NCBI GenBank assembly: GCA_028455995.1
Contig: JABELC010000008.1
Location: 186,001-250,000 of the forward strand
Direction of reading: 5' to 3'
From: Scleromitrula shiraiana
Taxonomy: Eukaryota > Ascomycota > Leotiomycetes > Helotiales > Sclerotiniaceae
Length of the DNA stretch: 64,000 nucleotides
Numbering within the stretch: the stretch's first letter is position 1; each line of letters begins with the position of its first letter. Below, one piece after another: positions 12,850 through 23,516 of this stretch. Under the pieces are notes generated by a model. It was given only the letters and a program-made list of their open reading frames with translations. It searched no databases and had not been told where the DNA came from. Made by a program: the position numbers and the translations under genes.

Positions 12850-14087
12850 TAAGGACAAGGGTGGGAATGGCGTGGCACAGGCTTCTGTCTTCAGTGTAGC
12901 TAGTATTACTGCTGCTTCGACGAGCGTGTAGCTGAGATATTGTTTGGTTGTTTTGGACATTTTGTATATGCTATGATGGCATGGATGATGCGGCGTTTGT
13001 TCTTAGAGGTCATATTGCTTAAATATTTTCAAGTTGAACTTGGATGTATCAACTGGATTGATTGGGATTTGTATGTATTTCTATGATTAAATAGATTGGA
13101 AGGGGTTGGTGTCATATCTCACATTCACACAATATAAGCAATATCCAGTGAGTTCCCTGGTGTGATATCAGGAAGGAACAGATAGATAACTGAATCGATA
13201 AGCGAAAAATATAGTTTATTCAATAAGGAGTCTATAGGTTCATTTATCTCAAGGAGATAAACGAAAAAGTTCAAGTGAACACAGAGTGGCTAGAGTGACT
13301 TGAAAGTTTATGGGAAGCAAATTTGAGGAGAAAAGAATGAATGTCAAGCTTCAAAGTTTATCGAAAAAGTACCGAACTATCATAAGTCTGTTTGGAAATT
13401 CTTTGCATCTTATATTGTCCATCCAAAACGTTTATCTACTTGAGCCTCATCTACATTCCTAAGAATTTCATATGTTGAGGGCCAAAGTAACCTTACCATG
13501 CATACAACAAAACCCAATCAAGAAAAAGCGACACTTATTCTTTTCCTTACTCTGTATTATCTGTTTGAAAGTACTCCAAAATAATAAAATCGACTGGTCA
13601 CGAACGATATACGCTCCATAGTCGATGTAACATTCTAGAACTTCCAACAAGTCTCGCTAGTATTATTGATTGAACGTAAGACGTCAATCCAGTATGCAGT
13701 CATACACCCACCAAAATGCAACACGAACTAGTCGCAGAGCCTCAGGGGTGCTCATAGCGTCCAATTCCAACGATATGGTCATAGATCTGATCGATACATT
13801 TGAATGATAATCTTCATTTTGAGGCTGAAATTGTTTTATTTATGGGATTTCTCCTGCGGCCTTTTGCTTTTTGCATCATTGAGAGGAAGAGAATGTAGAG
13901 ATGTGAAGTCTTATGAAATATGGTTTTGTATTAATAGCTTTGTATGTGTTTGTAAGTGAGGTGAACTTGGGGCTGGACGTTACGTCGTGAAAGTATATAT
14001 CGTTCAATACTATCTGCATAGTTACACACGTACCGCACTTTCGTCTCAAGCCTTGAGATCAGCAGAATTCGTTTTTTACTGCCTAGC
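12850..14087. other. 1.2-kb intergenic region
   Basis: The first ~80 bases look like coding sequence in a shifted frame (former C-terminus of the preceding gene). The remainder holds no supported gene; it forms the 3' flank of the secreted-protein gene and the promoter of the membrane-protein gene. Confidence 0.5.
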
Positions 14088-14834
14088 ATGAACTCCACGA
14101 TACGAGTTCCACATTTATATCTTCTTTGTTTCCTCTATTTACCATCAGTTCTAGCAGATGATGTCAAAAGCACTGCATACAGTGCCGAGGCCTTGTGTTA
14201 TTCTCTCCCATATGGTGGATGGGGTTTCTTCTCTCACACCTGTACATACTATACCGTGGCCATGATATGTTTCGGCAGGAGGCCCTCTATGCCATGGAAA
14301 GAATTGAAAGAGGATAGTTGGTGGAATAGGGGACTCACTCTTTTAAAGCTCCTCATGACTAAACCGCCAGCGATTAGAACTATGGTTTCGTGTGACCGTG
14401 GATGGTAAGTCTCAAATTAAATTCACCTTCACCAAGTTTCCCCTGGTTAATAATCCATTCTTAGCGAGTTCGAAACTATAGCATCGATGAAGTTAGCGCT
14501 TTCTCTTACGTCCAGCCTCATCACCATCTTCCCATTGGAACCCCCAAACGCGTTCTGGTGGTTACTTCTCTACCTACCCGGTGGCATTGCTGGTACAGCT
14601 AGCACCATCTCTCTCGCAGGTTCAAACTTTACAGGGAGAATGACTACAATTACTGCTGTATTTGGCATTGTGGATCTTGCGTTCTGCGTCGGCACTGTAT
14701 TGATATGTGTTCTCCGCCTTCCCAAGTCGATGAAGGAGGACTTGCCGTGGTTATCGGGACTTTTGATGGGAGGCAGTGCATATACGGCGACTATACCTAT
14801 GTGTTTGGTATTTGGAGCGTTGTACTCAGATTGA
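14088..14834 (+). CDS. Orphan multi-pass membrane protein
   Basis: Spliced model 14088..14404 + 14465..14834, 228 aa, one 60-nt intron (GTAAGT...TTCTTAG). The N-terminus reads as a signal peptide or first membrane helix (HLYLLCFLYLPSVLA). About four to five further hydrophobic segments follow, among them FFSHTCTYYTVAMICF, MKLALSLTSSLITIF, WWLLLYLPGGIAGTA, AVFGIVDLAFCVGTVLICVL and YTATIPMCLVFGALYS. A polar loop rich in Trp/Lys (PWKELKEDSWWNRG) separates the first helices from the rest. I do not recognise the family. Membrane location is inferred from hydrophobicity alone. Confidence 0.8.
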
Positions 14835-15461
14835 ATTTTGGCAATTGTGACGGATAATCTGGATGGCTACCCAGCAGTTAAGCCAACGCCTGTTCAGACG
14901 TTATGATGGCTGTATATGATTGGGAGGAGATTGAATTTGTTGACAACTTGAGGGAGGTGGTCAATGTATGTCGCAGGTGACAAGGAAAGCTTAATGGCTG
15001 TAATTTGATACGGCTAGTTACCAAAAGAAGATTAGTATGGTTATTTGGAAGTTGATGTTATCTAATATGAAAACTGCAATTTTTCGGTTGAAATGGAATA
15101 TCAAAATAACTAGTTTATGATTCTTTCAAGCTATTGATCTATGAAATAAGAGTTTGCCGTTACATTAAGAAATCTAAAGACATTTTCATATTAAAGAAAC
15201 AAACAAGGTTCTAAACTTAATCTAGAAGGGTCCGGTAGTTCGCAACAAATAAATTTGAGAACCACAGTATCGTTATTAATTCTCAAAGTTTATCCAAAAA
15301 TAATCAGCTATCTTTTCGCTTCTCCAACTTAAGTAATACTAGCACCAGTAATCAAGTATCGATGTCGAAACCGCTGCCCATCCACCCCAACTCGAATCCA
15401 GCTAAGCGACGAACGAATACACCGAAAGCTGGCAACTCCGAGCACAAATAATGACAATTGG
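14835..15461. other. Convergent intergenic region
   Basis: 3' flanks of the membrane-protein gene (plus) and the 104-aa gene (minus). No other feature is seen. Confidence 0.5.
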
Positions 15462-15831
15462 TTACTTCTTAGAGACGTCGATATGAATGGTTTGAATCAC
15501 ATCGCCATTTGCATCATAGGCAACAGCAGTGATGTGATCTTTCTTATCGTTCGAGCTTGTATGGTCGCCTTCTCTGTAATGACTATTAGACGAAGTTGGT
15601 ATAAAAGCTGTATCTAGGAAGTACATACCGAGAAATGATCGTCTTGGTGTTTGGAGGTAAGGTTGAGGTGCTCTTATCAAGTGCGTCCATAAGAGCACGG
15701 CCTTGAGTCTCAGCCACACTCGAGGGTCTTGACCACTTTGAGGTTTCAACTGCAACTTCTACAGCATATTCAGCACCAGCTTTGACGTATTTACCGATGG
15801 CAATGGATCTCTTAATAGCGTTAGTGGACAT
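15462..15831 (-). CDS. Small conserved-looking protein of unknown function
   Basis: Spliced model complement(15462..15573, 15629..15831), 104 aa, one 55-nt intron (GTATGT...TTACAG). The N-terminal half (MSTNAIKRSIAIGKYVKAGA) is predicted helical and Ala/Val-rich; the C-terminal half ends in what looks like a beta hairpin (HITAVAYDANGDVIQTIHID). No signal peptide, membrane helix or known motif is visible. The consistent frame across the intron and the balanced amino-acid composition support a real gene. No function can be proposed. Confidence 0.7.
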
Positions 15832-16429
15832 CTTGATTCTTGATGAGTTTCGGAGACTAAATCTAGAATCTTATAAAGAAAGCAAAGGAGTATGCAATCG
15901 AACTAGAAGCACAGCTTGGTCTTGTTGGGAGGATGAAGTGTGTAAATAATATAAATTGTACAGAACTCAAAGCACAGCTTATGAGGTATATGCGATACTG
16001 AAAAGTGATGTTAGAAGTGGATATGTTCCTGCAAACTCCAAACCTACTCGCCTTCTTATATATTCATGTTGCCTGCCTAATGTCAGAAACTTTTGTCATT
16101 ACAACACTCGAGAATGTGATCACGTCAGAGAGCTGGTTACTACGAACCAGTGAATAACATCCATTGTCTATGCGACAAAACAGCAACTAGACCAGTGCAA
16201 AGAACGATTAGAATATAATCAACCCAATTGAAATAACCAACACCAACTTGTTGGTAAAACTGGCTTCGGCCCGCATCTTAGAGGAAGAAAGGCGCTTAGA
16301 GCTTACGACACCGATGAAAAGAAGATTTGCAAAGCTCATCGATTAGATGAGAATGTTAGTCATGGGCGCTACTAACCACGTCGTATGAATATAGTGACAA
16401 TGCACGCGGTTAGCACATGTCTTAAATAT
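15832..16429. other. Upstream region of the 104-aa gene
   Basis: Single-copy sequence of normal composition, ending abruptly where the AT-rich block begins near 16430. It is the presumed promoter of the minus-strand gene at 15462-15831; no gene is seen in it. Confidence 0.5.
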
Positions 16430-18230
16430 ATACCTTTTATCTTACTTTATTAATAAATTCATAAATTCAATTATTTTCAATATAAACTTGAGTTATATAA
16501 AATTATATAGAATAATACAAAATACTACTAGTAATATATAATATCTAAATTAAATTTTTTTTTAAAAAAAATTATATAATAAAATTCAACATCAGCAAAA
16601 AAAAATTCAATCAATTAATAATCAAGAATAATCTTTATAATCAAAAATTTTGTAAAATTAATAAAAATACCCCCTACGTATATCGATATTAATCCATATT
16701 AATATATAGATCTTATGGTTAATTAACGATTAATTAACAATTAATTAGCAATTAATTAATAAATACATATTAATAATTACTGGTAGGAATAAAAGTATAT
16801 CAACAATTTATTAACAATTCATTATCAATTAATAAATAAAATTTACTTTATATAATACTATATTATTATTAATTATCAACTTGATTAATTTTATTAATAA
16901 ATAATTATTTTTTTTGATTAATAATATTATATAATATTTAAATTAAAAAAGAATTTTCTTTAAAAAAATTATCATATGATAAAATTATTTTATATAATTT
17001 TTATATTAAACATTATAAATAATTAATAATTTTTATATATTTTAAATTTATATGAAACTTTAAAATAAAATTATTTAATTAAATTTTATTTATTAATATA
17101 TTTCTATTATTTTTTATATATACTTATAATTATTATATTATTAATATATAATTAGTAAATTTATTAACGATTATAACTATATATATCAAGGTGATAAAGT
17201 TATTGATTCATAAGGAACTAAGTCTAGGCTGGCTAAAGAAGGCCGACTATATAGAAGTGGTTTTGGCCTTGTGGCCTGAGGCCACACTTGTACAGAACCC
17301 TGGAGCCGTGACAATATATTTTTATTATAAAAAGCTTCTTGAAAGCTTTCTGAAAGCTTTCTAGCAGCCGATTAACGGTTAATTGACAATCATTGATCAT
17401 CTAAGTGGTCTGTGCGAATGATCCTTGTTGAATTGATCAATATTTTTTTTGTTGATGAAGTTATTCTATATAATTCCAAGTTTATTATTTTCTATAATCT
17501 TTATATTAAATATTATAGATAATCAATAATTTTTATATATTTTAAATTTATATGAAATTTTGAAATAAAATTATATAATAATAAAAATTACATCATTAAA
17601 ATCGTTTAATTAAATTTTATTTATTAATATATTTTTCATTATTTTTACTACTATATATAATTATAAGTAATGAATTATTAATATATAATTAATAAATCTA
17701 TTAATAATTCAAGTTATAATTTTATACTTTTTATTAATAAATAACAAATAATATAATTATCTATAATATTATATTATATTTAAATTAAAATTTTCTTTTT
17801 AAAAAAAATTCATGACTTTCAAGTTGTATAATTTTATAATATAATCTTTATACTAAATATTATACTAGTAGTAAATAACTTAATTAATAATCTTAATATA
17901 TTTTAAATTTATATAAAATCTTTAAAAGTAATTTATACTAGTAATTATAGAAACTATAATATTAAAATTATTTAATTAAATTTTATTTATTTATATAATT
18001 TTTTTAATGATTTTTTTATACTACTATAGTATATATAATACTACTAGTAGTAATTTAATTATAATTAATATACTAGTATTAATATATAATTCATAAATTT
18101 ATTAACTATCATAATTATATATTTTTATTATAAAAAGTTTTTTAATAACTATTAATATAAATAGTTTATACAATTAATCTTTATATATTTTACTACTAGA
18201 ATTTTTTTCGCTGATATATACACAAAAAGT
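16430..18230. repeat. AT-rich, RIP-like block with three degenerate direct repeats
   Basis: The block is almost pure A/T with many TA and nearly no CpG. A segment containing TTATATATTTTAAATTTATA followed by ATTTAATTAAATTTTATTTA recurs at about 17000-17190, 17500-17710 and 17850-18110. Spacing is about 500 bp and then about 350 bp, the larger gap holding a GC-normal island (17190-17440). I infer a tandemly duplicated element destroyed by RIP. No open frame of note remains. Confidence 0.7.
17190..17312 (-). mobile_element. Possible LTR fragment (unmutated island)
   Basis: Read on the minus strand this island begins TGTCACGGCTCCAGGG, resembling the 5' end (TGT...) of fungal Ty3/gypsy-type LTRs. 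It contains a perfect inverted GTGGCCTCAGGCCAC palindrome. Its composition is normal while both flanks are A/T-only, so it arrived after, or escaped, the mutation of its surroundings. The 3' end of the LTR and a target duplication could not be defined. Confidence 0.35.
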
Positions 18231-18425
18231 TTTGTGGACATGCATGAATTGGAAATTATTACGGACGCACCTCTCGACATATAGAAACCAAACTTTCGTT
18301 ATCTGTGTGGGGCGTCTATATTGAAAGTATGAATAGATGTATCAAAAACTCTGTGCGGGTGTAATATAAGATTGAACCTCCATTTATTATCCTTCCTACC
18401 CATCATTCTCTTGCCATTCATTCAA

Positions 18426-19655
18426 ATGTTGAAGACAGAAACCCCAATTCAGAAGGAAGAACCCTCCCCAAATCCATCGATGGCTGCTGCTAGTATTAAA
18501 ATCCACCAACGTCTCGAAGGAAAACTCGGAAGCTATCTTGTTTCCGCACAAATCTCGAACGACATCTGGACTGCCACGTGAGATTGATCACTTCCACTTA
18601 TCCATTCATAATGCTAATTACTATCAGAAAAGGCAACGCGGCTGATGAAAAAGTCATCATCAAAACAGCCCCTCAGTGGCGTTTTCATAACGAGCGAGAT
18701 ATTTTAAAGCGTTTTCATAATCGTCCATTCATTCGTCAACTGTTAGACGAAACAAAAGACCCGTCATCGTTAGTTCTGCAACACTTCGATGATCATTTAC
18801 TACACGCATCAAATGTGAAAACCTTAGAAAGTTCAGATGTGAGATTTGTGGCAAAAAGAGTCCTTCAAGCAATACAGGCTTTGCACGAAGAAGGATACAC
18901 CCATACCGGTATGGCACCTAATCTACTCTATGTCACCTTCTATTAGATTCTTGGGCTGGATTCATGACCATCTAACACACATGTGATCTCATAGATATCA
19001 AACCAGACAACATCCTTGTCAATTATGCAAGTGGTGGTGATACAGGGTCACCTCGTTTCTCTGATGCCAGATTGGCGGATTTCGGTGATGTGGTCCGGAT
19101 TGATCCTAAGGATTACCTCAAAGTTGGCTTAGATGGACCACACATGGGGGCACCTATATTCAGGAGTCCTGAGGCTATGCTAGAACTAAGATGGGGACAG
19201 TCAACCGACATTTGGTCATTTGGGGCGACTGTAAGAGCTTTCGGAATCCAAATGCAGTATAGGTTATCTGAATTACGCTCACATTTTTATAGGTCATCAG
19301 TCTCATTTGGGGTCTTGGCTGGCATATGTTTAAGCCCGATCCCAAGGATTCCACAGCTGACGACGAGGAATATTTAATAAACATTCTTATTAGACAGCTA
19401 GCCCATTTCGGACCGACTCCCAAATCTTACATTGATCTTATTCCAAAAGAAGACACGGAAAGATGGGTAATTCTAGCTACAGCTACCCAGTATATCAAGG
19501 ATAACCAAAAACAAAGACCATTTGATGTAATCGAGGATGACTGTTTAACGGAAGAGGATAGGGAGTTTCTATTGAAAGTCATGAAGTTTGATCCGAGAGA
19601 TAGACCAACGGCCACGCAGCTTTTACAAGACAAATGGTTTAGTGGTGTTCCGTAG
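18426..19655 (+). CDS. SRPK-like serine/threonine protein kinase, compact
   Basis: Spliced model 18426..18577, 18628..18908, 18995..19230, 19293..19655; 343 aa, all introns GT-AG and frame-consistent. The ATP lysine is in KVIIK (about K63), the catalytic loop is HTDIKPDNIL (D145, N150), the metal-binding motif is LADFGD (D173) and the APE equivalent is SPE followed by WGQSTDIWSFG. The HTDIKP form, with Thr in place of Arg, is characteristic of SR-protein kinases (CMGC group), so it should be active. The kinase ends MKFDPRDRPTATQLLQDKWF with no regulatory extension. The N-terminal glycine loop is weak (QRLEGKLGSYLVSA). Substrate is unknown; ascomycetes carry many lineage-specific paralogs of this type. 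It lies beside the AT-rich repeat block. The first in-frame ATG at 18426 was chosen; a later one (18480) is possible. Confidence 0.88.
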
Positions 19656-22162
19656 ATATTTGTTACTGATGTTTAGCGAGGTTTGGGAAGGAAGATTGCA
19701 GGTTTTGGAAAGCGATTTGTCTCTAATTATATACAGCTCCAAGATACCCAGTAAGGTTGTATTATATTGAATCTACACTCATTACAAATTCGCAACATTA
19801 AACATTCTACATTCCATGATACCAAAATTGCTTCAGACCTCAGGATTCAATTCTTCGACTGTTTCATGTTCGGTCCACCACTGACAGTATCACCGCGTTG
19901 TTAGAATTGATGACTTGATAAGTTTACTGCTCTTTCACTACCCCATCGCTCCAAGCGAAACCCAAATTCTCATTTACGGCATATCTAACCTATCAGCTAC
20001 TATCCAAGACCGAAGCATGAATTCATCTAATGAAACCTAAATAAACAACTATAGTACACATTCAATCTTGGTAACGCCGAGAAATGCAAACACCTGAGAT
20101 TTCCCAACTCGGGAAGTGGAATAATTATGGCATCTCCCCCCCCCCCCCCATTGAATTTAGTGCTGCTGATGATTACTTCCAAACGATTCATGGGAATAAT
20201 ACAAGGAATCAATGGTGCTATCTAAACGAGATACAGAACCATTAAACCTGTAATGTAAGAACTATAAAGTCGTAATCGTTTCTTCTGGCAGTTGTGAATG
20301 GGTGTAGAAGTTTGTTAATTCTTTATGTCATGCCAAGTGCCACAATAAGCTCTGAAATACAACTCTCTATTTTTGATTTGCACTGTCAATTTTTAGATCT
20401 CATGATATACTTGTACACTGTTAAAGCTGTATTCTCTTCGTTGTCATTTAGTCACTGACTTGGCTAATGCTTGTAATTATTCGTTCGATGCACCGCTTTC
20501 ACTATCACCACCAGTCTCAATCTATCCGATGACTCTTCCATGTTCTTAATAGCTTCAGCGAAAGGAAGATACTGGCTCATTTTCTCTGTTCTGCCCAAAG
20601 CCAATCTTGTATACCCAATGAGTGAGGATGAAATACGGGATTTGCGTCGGTATCCTTGGGTGAATTCAGTACCGCATTCAGTCTACAATTGAGCAAGTTT
20701 GTAGGGTTTTCATGAACACTCGTTATGCAGTGAATAACGAACCAAAGATCAACCACACTTTCCGAGCTCCCAAGCCAATTAGAGACAATTTTATTCGGTA
20801 TATAGGTTTCTTGATTTCCAGATGATGTTAACTTTCAAGCAATGGGATCAATCCCTCTCTTTTCGCCATATGCATGGGGGAAGTGCAAATCTGAATCATT
20901 GCATATAGGTTTCCGTATAAAAGATTTGGTGGCTCGTGGGGTATTTTGAAACCAGGGTTTTAAAACATAGATTTATATTGTATCGTCATTCTGGAATATT
21001 TTTATCATTGTCGTTAGTAGCATTATTGTCATCAGTTTTCATCTTTATCTCACTGTCAAAATCTCAAGGTATCGATGATCAAAGGCGGGAGATCCTAAGG
21101 TTATATGCTTGAGAACCACTTGGCTCGAAGCTACGATACATCCTTCTAAAACTGTGTTAGAAAAGACAGGCTTAGTGGGGAGTCTGCCAATCCTTTCGTA
21201 TTGTCATGATTAAGTTCATAGAGATACTCAGTGTGACTTGTGTATTGAGTGGCTCGTCGCTTAAGTTGCTGGTTTTAGTCTCGACTCTCGATCTCAAGTT
21301 GTAGTGTTTATTACAACATCAATTATTGAATGGACGCTAATAAATTCTTAAGCTTATCTCATATTAGCTATACACTTCGTGATAGTTGGAGGTAAACATG
21401 TGCTTGAAGCATTAGGTTCGACAAGTTGAAGAGCCTTGGATGGAGATACGTGAACTAATTGCATATATTTCTTGTCCGTCATGTCAATCTTGAGGCGCAG
21501 CGACTATCCTATGATTAAGTCTCGTCCCATTGGTATTGGCTGATATTGCAGCCTGGTTTGATACTTGAGATTTGCATGATATATTGATAGTATACAAGAG
21601 TTCTTTACTCAATATTCCTAAATACTGTCTACTTTACAGACTGTCAGTGTCTTGACATCAAATATACCAGCTTCCATGAAGATGTAATAGATTCGAGATT
21701 CACGGCTTGAATAGCGAAGCCAATAATTTGGCTACTGCTTTGCGTTATGATCCAGTATTTTGACAATATTTCTCTGCTGTCATTTTAATATTTATCGACA
21801 TCTAGTGATATCTTCCCGGTTTATTTTTCAGTATTATCTTAAGATATTGTTGCTAATCCTATTGAAACAGCATTTCCGATAGCTTAAGTTGGTATCATCG
21901 CTACTTCAGTCCCATAATACTTAGTTCGAAACCTACATTAATTATAATAAGGTCCATAAGTAGGATTTATGAATCGGATTATCGAATCTGTGGGAACATA
22001 TTTTAATCACATACGTTGCTCCTTATTCTGGTTAGAAATTTCCGAACGAAACTAGCTGAGTTTATGTTCTAGTCGCTTGCTATCTATATAAACCTCTAAA
22101 GACTGGAGCATTACTACGTATCTCCGTACGTACCTGTGTATAGGTAAGCTAATACTCTGAAT
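19656..22162. other. 2.5-kb intergenic region
   Basis: No supported gene. A homopolymer of fourteen C lies at 20136-20149. Composition is normal and there is no obvious repeat, tRNA or structured element. Confidence 0.5.
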
Positions 22163-22444
22163 ATGACACTTGTAGGCACTACATCAAACATGTCTTCTCT
22201 TCCCGCGTACGAAACAATTGCACCAGAATTTTCTTCTCCTCCCACGTATAAATCGAGTGCAGCAGAATTATCTTCATCCGAACCACTTCCTGCGTATGCG
22301 GCGAGTGCAACATTATCACCCATCATACAATACATTCCAGTTAACAAGCGAGCACCTGGATCTGTCCCCATACATGTTGATGAAGGACAAATGGCCCGTT
22401 GTGGATTTTCCGCAATTCTTGACCGGTTCGCAGTCGGATCGTAA
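22163..22444 (+). CDS. Small Pro/Ser/Tyr-rich open frame, doubtful gene
   Basis: An ATG-started frame of 93 aa with three spaced Pro-Tyr clusters (LPAYETIAPE, SSPPTYKSS, LPAYAASA), reminiscent of the PY motifs found in arrestin-like or membrane-adaptor proteins. The frame stops at 22444, but a frame shifted relative to it stays open to 22535 with plausible sequence (GVIEFVITHNN), so this may be a fragment with a frameshift. No splice partner was found. Evidence is composition only. Confidence 0.3.
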   Translation: MTLVGTTSNMSSLPAYETIAPEFSSPPTYKSSAAELSSSEPLPAYAASATLSPIIQYIPVNKRAPGSVPIHVDEGQMARCGFSAILDRFAVGS

Positions 22445-23427
22445 TTCATTCAGTGGAGTTATTGAATTTGTTATTACCCACAATAATGAACTTAAGATCG
22501 CAAGAGTAAGTAAAGAGGGATATGTTTTGAAATAGGATTAGATATCCAATATGGCTGCTATATCATCTAATGTAATATTTTAAATACAATACCGTTTGGC
22601 TGTGATCACTCACAATGCTTGTCGTTGTTAAGCAAAACTTCTTCCCTAGTCTTCTAAAGAACTGTCAAGATTCTACTATCAGCCTTTTCTTTTTGAAACA
22701 TCGATCAAGCTCTCGATGTATTTGTTACAAGAAGAATGTTTTCGACGGCATGCCCCATCCATAAACTCCGAGAGTAACTAGCACTTGACCCTCGTCGTTC
22801 TGCCACCGTAGGAAAATATGCACTGAAAATGGTAATGAATTCATCGGTAGATTCTTGAGCATTCTAGAAGGTATCTGCCGCATAAAACGAGAAATTTAAT
22901 CATTCGTTTATGTTGTATACATCGCTTAAATACAATATTGCCCTGTGTTCCTCCTCATCTATAACTTTACGCAGTTCGGTATCCAGTAAACATCAGAGAC
23001 TCTATAGCGAATTTCACTTCAATGCCTCAAAATTCCGATATGGTTCACCAGCGTAAGATCATACCATAAGAACTTCTGGGAGTCATTTGTGTGTATTTTG
23101 TTAGTATGGACCACCATATAAGGACCCGAGTCGACCTCGAGATTTTCCTTGTCAAATTCCTTCAAACAAACACTTGAACACTTCTACTTTGTTAAATATT
23201 TTTCATCAACATAGACGCCGCAGAACATTCAATACACTAAACACAAACTCAAGTTCAAAATACTTGGAAAGAACACTGGTGTGCAGCCTAAATAATAAAT
23301 AGCAACCTTTTGGTCCCCCTAATTCATTAATGACTTTCAAAATATTGTAAGAGTTCTACTTCTCGCGAGCGCATATCCTGTTACTAAATTAACATCAATG
23401 AATAGTGAATTCAAAACAACCATAAAT
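22445..23427. other. Intergenic region before the transposon-split gene
   Basis: Normal-composition sequence with no supported gene. It includes the presumed promoter of the interrupted gene starting at 23428. Confidence 0.5.
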
Positions 23428-23516
23428 ATGTCTGGCACTCCCTCCAGCGATACGAAGACAGTCGAAACAGTCTAGAGCCAAGAACATGAGGATATCACAG
23501 CAACCCAGAACATATA

